From RGIG2206 sp045540915 (GTDB lineage: Bacteria > Bacillota > Clostridia > Oscillospirales > Acutalibacteraceae): 5,128 nucleotides of DNA. How positions within the stretch are numbered: position 1 is the stretch's first letter; each line of letters begins with the position of its first letter. The position numbers were made by a program, and so were the translations under genes. The notes under the pieces were generated by a model. It made no database searches. It worked only from the letters and a program-made list of their open reading frames with translations, and was not told where the DNA came from. The stretch lies in NCBI GenBank assembly GCA_045540915.1, contig JAZQID010000019.1, positions 1-5,128 of the forward strand, in the 5' to 3' direction. Of this stretch, positions 1 through 5,128 are shown piece after piece.

Positions 1-1095
1 GGTCTCACTTACAGGGACAGTAGGATCAGCCGCACCGGTAACACGCATAGCACCGTATACATATGATCTGCCTGAAAGCGGGTCACGGATGGCACCGCCG
101 ATACAGGTAGCGGCACCGCCGAAAGGCTCGATCTCGGTAGGATGGTTATGGGTCTCATTCTTGAAGAGCAGGAGCCAAGGCTCGCTTACGCCGTCAACAT
201 CGACATTGATCTTAACGGTGCAGGCATTGATCTCCTCAGATTCGTCAAGCTTATCAAGTTTGCCGTTGGTTCTGAGATACTTAACGGCAACCGTTGCAAT
301 ATCCATAAGGCAGATGGGCTTAGTTCTGCCAAGCTCCTTGCGGACATTGATGTACTCGTCGTAGGTCTTTTGAAGCAGCTCATCCTCGAACTTAACGTCA
401 TCGATAACGGTCAGGAAGGTGGTGTGACGGCAGTGGTCCGACCAGTATGTAGCGATCATACGTATCTCGGTTATGGTCGGCGCGCGTCCTTCCGACTTAA
501 AGTAATCCTGACAGAAGGCGATATCGTCGGCGTCCATAGCCAAGCCGTACTCCTTGACAAACTGTTCAAGACCCTCTTTGTTCAGCGAAAGGAAGCCGTC
601 AAGGGTTCTTACGGAAGTCGGGATCTCATAGTTAGCCTTGAGGGTCTCAGGCTTCTCGAAAGCCGCCTCACGCGCTTCAACAGGGTTGATGACATACTTC
701 TTGATCTCAGCAATATCGTCGGCCGAAAGGTCGCCATAAAGGGCATATACCTTTGCAGAACGGACGATAGGCCTTTCAAGCTGGGAGATGATCTGGATGC
801 ACTGAGCGGCACTGTCAGCGCGCTGATCAAACTGACCGGGCAGGAACTCAACAGCAAAAGCAGTAGCACCGCTCAGATCGATATCACTCGTTGCAATATC
901 AAGCTGAGGCTCGGAGAATACCGATTTTACAGCGTAATCGAACAAATCTTCTGTGATATTCTCAGCATCATATCGGTTGAAGATGCGGACATCGGTAAGG
1001 TTTTTGATGCCAAGAAGATTACGGGCATCGGAGCACAGCGCCTTTGCTTCATTGGCAAATTCCCTTTTCTTTTCAACAAATATTCTATAAACCAT
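1..1095 (-). CDS. purL: Phosphoribosylformylglycinamidine (FGAM) synthase, large single-chain type; N-terminal 365 residues, 3' end cut by window edge
   Basis: PurL catalyses step 4: FGAR + ATP + glutamine to FGAM + ADP + Pi + glutamate, in the cytoplasm. The frame is open without a stop from ATG at 1095 to base 1 (365 codons). It begins MVYRIFVEKKREF, like the long clostridial/streptococcal PurL. Residues about 1-150 should be the PurS-like N-terminal domain, followed by a linker and the start of the first synthetase domain. SDHCRHTTF (219-227) and KNETHNHPTEIEPFGGAAT (312-330), then GGAIRD (333-338), are the ATP/FGAR-site signatures of the family. The rest of the synthetase and the C-terminal glutaminase domain lie beyond the edge; full proteins of this type are roughly 1,200-1,250 residues. 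Having the PurS-like part fused at the N terminus implies no separate purS or purQ is needed. The start is fixed by a GGAGG site 7 nt upstream, inside the purD end. Gene identity is very sure; the missing C-terminal part is inferred. Confidence 0.96.
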   Translation of the reverse strand, partial: MVYRIFVEKKREFANEAKALCSDARNLLGIKNLTDVRIFNRYDAENITEDLFDYAVKSVFSEPQLDIATSDIDLSGATAFAVEFLPGQFDQRADSAAQCIQIISQLERPIVRSAKVYALYGDLSADDIAEIKKYVINPVEAREAAFEKPETLKANYEIPTSVRTLDGFLSLNKEGLEQFVKEYGLAMDADDIAFCQDYFKSEGRAPTITEIRMIATYWSDHCRHTTFLTVIDDVKFEDELLQKTYDEYINVRKELGRTKPICLMDIATVAVKYLRTNGKLDKLDESEEINACTVKINVDVDGVSEPWLLLFKNETHNHPTEIEPFGGAATCIGGAIRDPLSGRSYVYGAMRVTGAADPTVPVSET

Positions 1096-1097
1096 TT

Positions 1098-2366
1098 TTA
1101 TTCCTCCAAGGCTTTCAGGGCTCTCGCACCTATGTCGTGTCTGAAATAGGCATTGTCAAAGGATATTCTGTCGACATAGGAATAGGCGGTCTTTACAGCG
1201 GCGGCAAGATCATCCTCGACCGCAGTAACACCAAGCACCCTGCCTCCGTTTGTCAGCAGTTTACCCTCCTTAAGCGATGCGCCTGCAACATATACGTTGT
1301 CGGACAGATCATCGGGGATGGAAATCTCGAATCCCTTTTCGTAAGAAACGGGGTATCCGTTGGATGCCATAATTACACAACAGGCGCTTCCCTCTTTGAA
1401 CTCAACGGGACAATCGGAAAGCTTACCGTCGCTGACCGCCTGCATAACAGTCAGCAGGTCACTCTTAAGCAAAGGCAGAACGACCTGCGTTTCGGGGTCA
1501 CCGAAACGACAGTTGTACTCGATGACCTTGGGGCCGTTTTCGGTCAGCATAAGTCCGAAATATAGACATCCCTTGAAGGTCCTGCCCTCCGAATTCATCG
1601 CGTTTACAGTAGGTAAGAATATCTTCTCCATACACTCAGCGGCGATTTTTTCGGTGTAATAAGGGTTGGGGGCAATTGTGCCCATTCCGCCTGTGTTAAG
1701 GCCCGAATCGTTGTCGCCGATACGCTTGTGATCCATCGACGAGATCATCGGAACGACCGTCTTTCCGTCGGTGAAGGACAAGACCGAAACCTCAGGTCCC
1801 GTAAGGAACTCCTCGATAACAATATGATCACCGCTCTTACCAAACGCCTTATCAAGCATCATCGACTTGACAGCGGCCTTGGCTTCGTCGCGGGTCTGTG
1901 CGATTATAACGCCCTTACCGAGTGCAAGTCCGTCGGCCTTAATGACGGTCGGGATAGGTGCATTATCAAGATAGGCCAGCGCCTTCTCCACATCGTCAAA
2001 AGTCTCATATTCAGCGGTAGGAATTGAGTATTTCTTCATCAGGTTTTTGGAGAAAACCTTACTTCCCTCGATTATAGCGGCGCGTGCATTGGGACCGAAG
2101 CAGGCGATATCCTTCTCCTCAAGCGCATCAACGCAGCCGAGAACGAGCGGGTCGTCGGGAGCAACGATAGCATAATCGATCTGATTTGCAACCGCAAACT
2201 CAACGATGCCGTCGATATCGGTAGCAGCAATCGATACACAGGTAGCATCGGCCGCAATACCGCCGTTACCGGGGAGAGCGAATATCTCCTCCACCTGATT
2301 ATTCTCTTTGATCTTCTTTATAATGGCGTGTTCTCTGCCACCGGAACCTACAACCAAAATCTTCAT
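1098..2366 (-). CDS. purD: Phosphoribosylamine-glycine ligase (GAR synthetase)
   Basis: PurD catalyses step 2: 5-phosphoribosylamine + glycine + ATP to GAR + ADP + Pi. The 422 residues match the usual bacterial length. The start MKILVVGSGGREHAI (1-15) is the diagnostic N-terminal Rossmann-like motif and fixes the start codon. PGNGG (32-36) follows. The ATP-grasp part shows IKADGLALGKGV (142-153), EEFLTGPEVSVL (185-196), the substrate loop NTGGMGTIAPNP (224-235) and the metal-binding YNCRFGDPETQVVLP (284-298). The C-terminal domain ends with DIGARALKALEE. Some positions differ from the E. coli-type text: APDDPLVLG instead of a PEAPL-type motif, and YFRHDIGARAL where FHMRDIGARAL is more common. 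I take these as lineage variants because the ATP-grasp motifs are intact. It lies 14 bp after the AICAR formyltransferase gene and 2 bp before purL. In vertebrates PurD, PurM and PurN form one polypeptide (GART); here all three are separate genes in one operon. Confidence 0.97.
   Translation of the reverse strand: MKILVVGSGGREHAIIKKIKENNQVEEIFALPGNGGIAADATCVSIAATDIDGIVEFAVANQIDYAIVAPDDPLVLGCVDALEEKDIACFGPNARAAIIEGSKVFSKNLMKKYSIPTAEYETFDDVEKALAYLDNAPIPTVIKADGLALGKGVIIAQTRDEAKAAVKSMMLDKAFGKSGDHIVIEEFLTGPEVSVLSFTDGKTVVPMISSMDHKRIGDNDSGLNTGGMGTIAPNPYYTEKIAAECMEKIFLPTVNAMNSEGRTFKGCLYFGLMLTENGPKVIEYNCRFGDPETQVVLPLLKSDLLTVMQAVSDGKLSDCPVEFKEGSACCVIMASNGYPVSYEKGFEISIPDDLSDNVYVAGASLKEGKLLTNGGRVLGVTAVEDDLAAAVKTAYSYVDRISFDNAYFRHDIGARALKALEE
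1103..1107 (-). promoter_or_regulatory. purL ribosome binding site inside the last codons of purD
   Basis: On the minus strand, TTGGAGGAATAAAAATG carries GGAGG 7 nt before the purL ATG. The same bases encode the final Leu-Glu-Glu of PurD, and the purD stop TAA lies only 2 bp before the purL start. A ribosome finishing purD therefore covers the purL initiation site, which suggests translational coupling (inference). It also confirms the purL start. Confidence 0.88.
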
Positions 2367-2375
2367 ATCAAGACT

Positions 2376-2382
2376 TCTCCTT
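2376..2382 (-). promoter_or_regulatory. purD ribosome binding site overlapping the upstream stop codon
   Basis: On the minus strand the AICAR formyltransferase stop is part of TAAGGAGA, so AAGGAGA begins within the TAA and sits 9 nt before the purD ATG. It supports the ATG at 2366 as the start and suggests reinitiation by ribosomes ending at the previous gene (inference). Confidence 0.85.
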
Positions 2383-3565
2383 AGTGATGGAACAGGCGCA
2401 TACCGGTGAAGGCCATCGCCATACCGTACTTGTTGCAGCAGTCAATGACAACGTCATCGCGTATAGAACCGCCCGGCTCTGCGATATACTTTACGCCGCT
2501 GCGCTTTGCGCGCTCGATGTTGTCGCTGAACGGGAAGAAAGCATCTGAGCCGAGCGCAACACCGTCGATGGCGGCGAGGTATGCCCTCTGCTCTTCAAGT
2601 GTGAAGGGCTCGGGCTGAACGGTGAAGTATTTCTGCCAATTTCCGTCGGCACAAACGTCCTCTTCATTCTGATTGATATAGCCATCGATAACATTGTCGC
2701 GGTCAGGACGGCCGATCTCAGCCTTAAAGGGCAGATTGAGAACCTTATCATGCTGACGAAGGAACCAGGTGTCAGCCTTGGTGCCTGCAAGACGGGTGCA
2801 GTGAATTCTCGACTGCTGACCTGCGCCAACGCCGATAGCCTGTCCGTCAACGGCATAGCAAACAGAGTTGGACTGGGTGTACTTAAGGGTGATAAGGGCA
2901 ACAATGAGATCACGGACAGCACTCTCAGGCATATCTTTGTTTTCGGTTACGATGTTGGAGAGCAGCTCACGGTTGATCTCAAAGTTGTTGCGACCCTGTT
3001 CAAAGGTGATGCCGTAAACCTGCTTATGCTCGATGGGATCGGGAGCATAAGAGGGATCGATCTTAACGATATTATAGTTGCCCTTGCGTTTGGACTTAAG
3101 AATCTCAAGTGCCTCGGGCTCATAACCGGGAGCGATAACTCCGTCGGAAACCTCGCGCTTGATCATAAGAGCGGTGGTGACGTCGCAAACATCGGAGAGT
3201 GCCACCCAGTCACCGAAGGAGCACATACGGTCGGTACCTCTTGCACGAGCATAGGCGCAAGCAAGCGGAGAATCGTCCAGTCCCTCAATGTCGTCGACAA
3301 AGCAAGCCTTCTTCAGTTTGTCGGAAAGCGGAATACCAACAGCGGCTGAGGTGGGGCTGACGTGCTTAAAGGAGGTTACAGCAGGAAGACCGAGAGCGGC
3401 CTTAAGCTCCATAACAAGCTGCCAAGAGTTAAAGGCGTCAAGGAAGTTGATAAATCCGGGTCTGCCGCAAAGGATCTCGATGGGCAGTTCGCTTCCGTCT
3501 TGCATAAAAATTTTAGCAGGCTTTTGATTGGGGTTGCAACCGTATTTAAGTTCAAATTCTTTCAT
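2381..3565 (-). CDS. purH: Stand-alone AICAR formyltransferase (phosphoribosylaminoimidazolecarboxamide formyltransferase), no IMP cyclohydrolase domain
   Basis: It catalyses step 9: AICAR + 10-formyl-THF to FAICAR + THF. The 394 residues are only the AICARFT domain (PF01808-type); the MGS-like cyclohydrolase domain that normally forms the first ~200 residues of PurH is absent. The gene is not truncated: it has a strong ribosome site, begins at the domain boundary, and ends with the family's terminal RLFHH. Seen motifs are PGFINFLDAFNSWQL (36-50), SFKHVSP (65-71) with the catalytic Lys67-His68, YARARGTDRMCSFGD (105-119), EVSDGVIAPGYE (138-149), YTQSNSVCYA (229-238) with Asn233, GAGQQSRIHCTRLAG (247-261) and SDAFFPFSDNIERA (340-353) with Asp348. 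By recalled human ATIC numbering, Asn233, Asp348, Arg390 and His394 match N431, D546, R588 and H592 with a constant offset of 198. The sequence is closer to animal ATIC (FKHVSP) than to E. coli/Bacillus PurH (VKHANPCG). The missing cyclohydrolase is supplied by the gene just upstream. Some schemes call this form PurH1. Confidence 0.95.
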   Translation of the reverse strand: MKEFELKYGCNPNQKPAKIFMQDGSELPIEILCGRPGFINFLDAFNSWQLVMELKAALGLPAVTSFKHVSPTSAAVGIPLSDKLKKACFVDDIEGLDDSPLACAYARARGTDRMCSFGDWVALSDVCDVTTALMIKREVSDGVIAPGYEPEALEILKSKRKGNYNIVKIDPSYAPDPIEHKQVYGITFEQGRNNFEINRELLSNIVTENKDMPESAVRDLIVALITLKYTQSNSVCYAVDGQAIGVGAGQQSRIHCTRLAGTKADTWFLRQHDKVLNLPFKAEIGRPDRDNVIDGYINQNEEDVCADGNWQKYFTVQPEPFTLEEQRAYLAAIDGVALGSDAFFPFSDNIERAKRSGVKYIAEPGGSIRDDVVIDCCNKYGMAMAFTGMRLFHH

Positions 3566-3574
3566 CTTTTACTG

Positions 3575-3582
3575 CCTCCTTT
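3575..3582 (-). promoter_or_regulatory. Ribosome binding site of the AICAR formyltransferase gene, overlapping the purO stop
   Basis: On the minus strand TAAAGGAGG combines the purO stop codon with a near-perfect AAAGGAGG site 9 nt before the ATG at 3565. This is the strongest site in the window. It shows that the short AICARFT-only protein has its own proper translation start and is not a fragment of a longer purH. Confidence 0.9.
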
Positions 3583-4300
3583 AGTTATTCTTATTGATAA
3601 GGCGGTTCTCGCACTCACCTGTTGCGAGATCGGTATAACGGACATAAAGGGAGATCTTGTTGTCATTGTCGAGCGCATTCCAAAGGTTGTTGGTAAACTC
3701 ATCGATATCATCGGGGATTGCTACCCTTTCAGGCTCGCCCTGGAAGGTGGGAATGGGGTTACCGTCACAGACATAGGTGTGAATAAAGTGTCCAAGTCCT
3801 GCAACCGACGGATATGAAAATCCGTATCTTGCGCAATCGGTGCCTTCAGCATCTATACTCTTGAGAATGCTCATCTGATACTTGAAATCAGCGTTGTCGA
3901 AGGTGATCATACCGCTGATTCGGGGAGTGAGGTTAGGAGCATCGGGCTCAAAGCAACGAACCTCAAGCGCTTCGGTGAAGGACTTGCCGTCAACCAATCC
4001 GTCATAGATAGTGTCGGTCTGATCGCCGTTAGTGACGATAAGGTTGTTTTTGTAGTTTCTGAGTGCGGCATAAATGATGAGGCTCGGATCCTCAACCTTT
4101 GATGCGTCAAAGGGCTCGGTAAATACCTCACCGTTCTTCTCGGTAAAGATTCTATTACGGCTGTTTGCGCTACGTCCCATAATGAAGTAGGCGGCGCAAG
4201 CCTTTTTGCCATCCTTTGACTTACCGATTACGATACCTCTTCCAACATAAGAATTGCCCTCAACAAGCTCGGCAATATCATTGATCTTGTAGATGTCCAT
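3581..4300 (-). CDS. purO: IMP cyclohydrolase, PurO family (archaeal type)
   Basis: Predicted to catalyse step 10, closing FAICAR to IMP with loss of water. The 239-residue sequence matches my memory of the IMP_cyclohyd family (PF07826) first characterised in methanogen PurO, which has an N-terminal-nucleophile-hydrolase-like fold and is unrelated to the PurH cyclohydrolase domain. Conserved-looking stretches are YVGRGI (18-23), YFIMGRSANSRNRIF (38-52), VTNGDQTD (89-96), EPDAPNLTPRISG (118-130) and a C-terminal DGNPIPTFQGEPERV (179-193). No signal peptide or membrane segment is seen, so it is cytoplasmic. It is somewhat longer than the archaeal proteins I recall (about 200 residues). Context strongly supports the role: it lies 13 bp after purN and 15 bp before an AICAR formyltransferase that lacks the cyclohydrolase half. 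The start has a GGGGAG site 6-7 nt upstream. I do not assign catalytic residues, as I cannot align to the structure here. Confidence 0.9.
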   Translation of the reverse strand: MDIYKINDIAELVEGNSYVGRGIVIGKSKDGKKACAAYFIMGRSANSRNRIFTEKNGEVFTEPFDASKVEDPSLIIYAALRNYKNNLIVTNGDQTDTIYDGLVDGKSFTEALEVRCFEPDAPNLTPRISGMITFDNADFKYQMSILKSIDAEGTDCARYGFSYPSVAGLGHFIHTYVCDGNPIPTFQGEPERVAIPDDIDEFTNNLWNALDNDNKISLYVRYTDLATGECENRLINKNN

Positions 4301-4306
4301 TATTTT

Positions 4307-4314
4307 TCTCCCCT
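4307..4314 (-). promoter_or_regulatory. purO ribosome binding site (AGGGGAGA) touching the purN stop
   Basis: On the minus strand TGAGGGGAGAAAAATAATG places AGGGGAGA 6 nt before the purO ATG. It begins at the last base of the purN TGA. It is one base off the AGGAGG core, so it is probably weaker than the sites of the two genes that follow. It supports the ATG at 4300 as the start. Confidence 0.75.
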
Positions 4315-4922
4315 CATTTATTACAAATAATTTCTTTACAAACCTTTTCGGTAGCGGCAGGAAGTATCTTCCATTCCGCCATCTTCATTACACGCTTTTG
4401 CAGTTTTTCAGGGGTATCCCCTTCTCTTACAGAGACGGCCTTCTGCATAATTATTTCTCCGCCATCGGGAATCTCATTTACAAAATGCACCGTAGCACCC
4501 GTTACTTTTACGCCCTTTTCAAGAGCGGCTTCGTGAACGTGCAATCCGTAAAATCCCTGTCCGCAAAAGGACGGAATCAGCGAGGGATGCACGTTTATGA
4601 TGCGTTTATCATATCGACGGGTAAACCTCTCACTCAAAATAGACATAAAGCCCGCAAGAACGATAAGGTCAATGCCGTTATTCTCAAGAGCATTGATAAT
4701 GGCATCCTCAAAGGCCTCCTGAGAACCGCAGTCCTTTTTCAATACGGTTACAGCGGGAATGGAAGCAGCCTCTGCCCTTTTGAGCGCGTAAGCGTTGGCA
4801 TTATTGGAAACGACCAACGAAATCTCGCCGCTAACGATCTCACCACGGTTTTGTGCGTCGATAAGCGCCTGAAGATTGGTTCCGCCGCCTGAAACGAGGA
4901 CGGCTATCATCGCCTTGCTCAT
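4314..4922 (-). CDS. purN: Phosphoribosylglycinamide formyltransferase (GAR transformylase, 10-formyl-THF dependent)
   Basis: PurN catalyses step 3: GAR + 10-formyl-THF to FGAR + THF. The 202 residues fit the family. IAVLVSGGGTNLQAL (6-20) is the N-terminal phosphate-binding loop for GAR. LAGFMSILSERF (89-100) follows, then the catalytic stretch INVHPSLIPSF (109-119) and GATVHFVNEIPDGGEIIMQ (142-160). Asn110, His112 and Asp153 correspond to the catalytic triad N106, H108 and D144 of E. coli PurN. Between the His and the Asp it is 5 residues longer than the E. coli protein, from the CGQGFYGLHVHE loop (120-131); I recognise this loop from clostridial PurN. The start at 4922 overlaps the purM stop as ATGA, with a TAAGG site 7 nt upstream inside purM. 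An alternative Met5 at 4910 has its only AAGG 2 nt away, which is too close. The 3' half of the gene is somewhat AT-richer than its neighbours. Confidence 0.97.
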   Translation of the reverse strand: MSKAMIAVLVSGGGTNLQALIDAQNRGEIVSGEISLVVSNNANAYALKRAEAASIPAVTVLKKDCGSQEAFEDAIINALENNGIDLIVLAGFMSILSERFTRRYDKRIINVHPSLIPSFCGQGFYGLHVHEAALEKGVKVTGATVHFVNEIPDGGEIIMQKAVSVREGDTPEKLQKRVMKMAEWKILPAATEKVCKEIICNK

Positions 4923-5128
4923 AGGATTACCTTATCTTCAGAGCGGATGATCTCGCCGATGATATAGGCATCTTCGCCGTTATCACGCAGGATATTGAGA
5001 GCCTTATCGGCGTCCTCCTTGGCAACGACGATGCTCATACCGACGCCCATATTGAAGGTGTTGAACATATCGCGCTCGGAAATTCCACCGCGCTTTGCGA
5101 TAAGGTCGAAGATGGGCAGAATGCGGAT
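4919..5128 (-). CDS. purM: Phosphoribosylformylglycinamidine cyclo-ligase (AIR synthetase), C-terminal 69 residues; 5' end cut by window edge
   Basis: PurM catalyses step 5: FGAM + ATP to AIR + ADP + Pi. The frame is open from base 5128 to a TGA at 4919-4921 and gives 69 residues. The stretch MFNTFNMGVGMSIVV (residues 26-40 of the fragment) is the family's signature near the C terminus; E. coli PurM has MYRTFNCGVGM there. It is followed by DADKALNILRDNGEDAYIIGEI, close to the usual DKAL..L...GE.AW.IG pattern. Complete PurM proteins are about 340-350 residues, so some four fifths of the gene is missing past the right edge. The ATP-binding N-terminal half is not seen, so intactness cannot be judged. 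Its stop overlaps the purN start by 4 bp (ATGA). PurM and the two synthetase halves of PurL share the same superfamily fold and use the same chemistry on neighbouring intermediates. Confidence 0.95.
   Translation of the reverse strand: MRILPIFDLIAKRGGISERDMFNTFNMGVGMSIVVAKEDADKALNILRDNGEDAYIIGEIIRSEDKVIL
4930..4934 (-). promoter_or_regulatory. purN ribosome binding site within the purM coding end
   Basis: On the minus strand TAAGG, encoding part of the PurM Lys-Val near its C terminus, lies 7 nt before the purN ATG at 4922. Together with the ATGA overlap it favours this start over Met5. The site is short (AAGG), so efficient purN translation may depend on coupling to purM (inference). Confidence 0.65.

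Larger units (their letters stand above)
1..5128 (-). other. Purine (IMP) biosynthesis operon segment, purM-purN-purO-purH-purD-purL
   Basis: Six genes on one strand all belong to the IMP pathway and are packed with almost no spacer: a 4-bp overlap, then gaps of 13, 15, 14 and 2 bp. No gap could hold a promoter or a hairpin terminator, so one polycistronic mRNA read from the right edge to the left edge is the simplest reading. Both ends are open: purM lacks its 5' part and purL its 3' part, so the promoter and any purine-responsive control (PurR box, guanine or PRPP riboswitch) lie outside the window. That the genes form one transcript is inferred from spacing. Gene identities are read from the protein sequences. 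Confidence 0.88.

Noticed and set aside
142..1149. A 335-codon open frame on the plus strand, antisense to purL.
   Set aside because: It is aligned to the purL codon boundaries, so it stays open only because this part of purL avoids TTA, CTA and TCA codons. The protein resembles no family I know, and purL on the other strand has clear family motifs.
1044..1565. A 173-codon plus-strand frame opposite the 3' part of purD.
   Set aside because: It is codon-aligned with purD on the opposite strand, has no convincing ribosome site, and the product shows no recognisable motif. It is a shadow of purD.
2750..3349. A 199-codon plus-strand frame opposite the AICAR formyltransferase gene.
   Set aside because: It is codon-aligned to the real gene beneath it, its translation is not family-like, and all conserved motifs read on the minus strand.
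2381..3565. The purH gene as a truncated or broken bifunctional gene, since it lacks the N-terminal cyclohydrolase domain.
   Set aside because: It has its own strong ribosome site, starts cleanly at the domain boundary and ends with the family's C terminus, and the sequence just upstream is an intact different gene (purO). It is a natural single-domain form.
3566..3580. Intergenic gaps as sites for a promoter, terminator or riboswitch.
   Set aside because: The longest gap in the window is 15 bp and is largely taken up by a ribosome binding site. There is no room for a hairpin with a T tract, a -35/-10 pair, or an aptamer.
4321..4680. Lower GC in the 3' half of purN (about 44% by hand count, against about 56% in bases 1-180) as a sign of recent transfer.
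   Set aside because: The difference is modest and patchy: purN as a whole is about 47-48%. The gene is overlapped with purM and sits in the expected operon position, so local codon variation is enough to explain it.
4293..4892. A 199-codon plus-strand frame opposite purN.
   Set aside because: It is aligned with purN codons and ends exactly where purN uses a TCA serine codon (Ser11), which is the expected behaviour of a shadow frame.

Overview
This window is a continuous stretch of a de novo purine (IMP) biosynthesis operon. All genes lie on the minus strand, so transcription runs from high to low coordinates. The order in the direction of transcription is purM (3' end only), purN, purO-type IMP cyclohydrolase, stand-alone AICAR formyltransferase (the purH C-terminal domain as its own gene), purD, and purL (5' part only, cut by the left edge). 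Essentially every base is coding. The junctions are a 4-bp ATGA overlap (purM/purN), then gaps of 13, 15, 14 and 2 bp. There is no promoter, terminator, RNA gene, mobile element, repeat array or CRISPR in the window, and no non-coding stretch longer than 15 bp.

The likely source is a Clostridia-class Firmicute, perhaps of the Ruminococcus/Oscillospiraceae or Lachnospiraceae type. This is inferred from strong GGAGG-type ribosome binding sites, base composition near 50% GC, the large single-chain PurL of the streptococcal/clostridial kind, the clostridial loop in PurN, and the pairing of a free AICAR formyltransferase with a PurO-family cyclohydrolase. The genus cannot be fixed from this sequence alone.

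Together the genes cover GAR synthetase (PurD, step 2), GAR formyltransferase (PurN, step 3), FGAM synthase (PurL, step 4), AIR synthetase (PurM, step 5), AICAR formyltransferase (step 9) and IMP cyclohydrolase (step 10). PurF, PurE, PurC and PurB are not in the window and may lie upstream, beyond the right edge, or elsewhere. The two folate-dependent formyl transfer enzymes (PurN and PurH) flank purO.

The most notable point is that the usual bifunctional PurH (ATIC) is absent. Its two activities come from two adjacent genes of unrelated families: a formyltransferase whose sequence looks more like the C-terminal half of animal ATIC than like E. coli or Bacillus PurH, and a cyclohydrolase of the family first characterised in archaea. 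This is unusual next to textbook organisms, but I believe it recurs in Clostridia. I see no sign of an undescribed system here.
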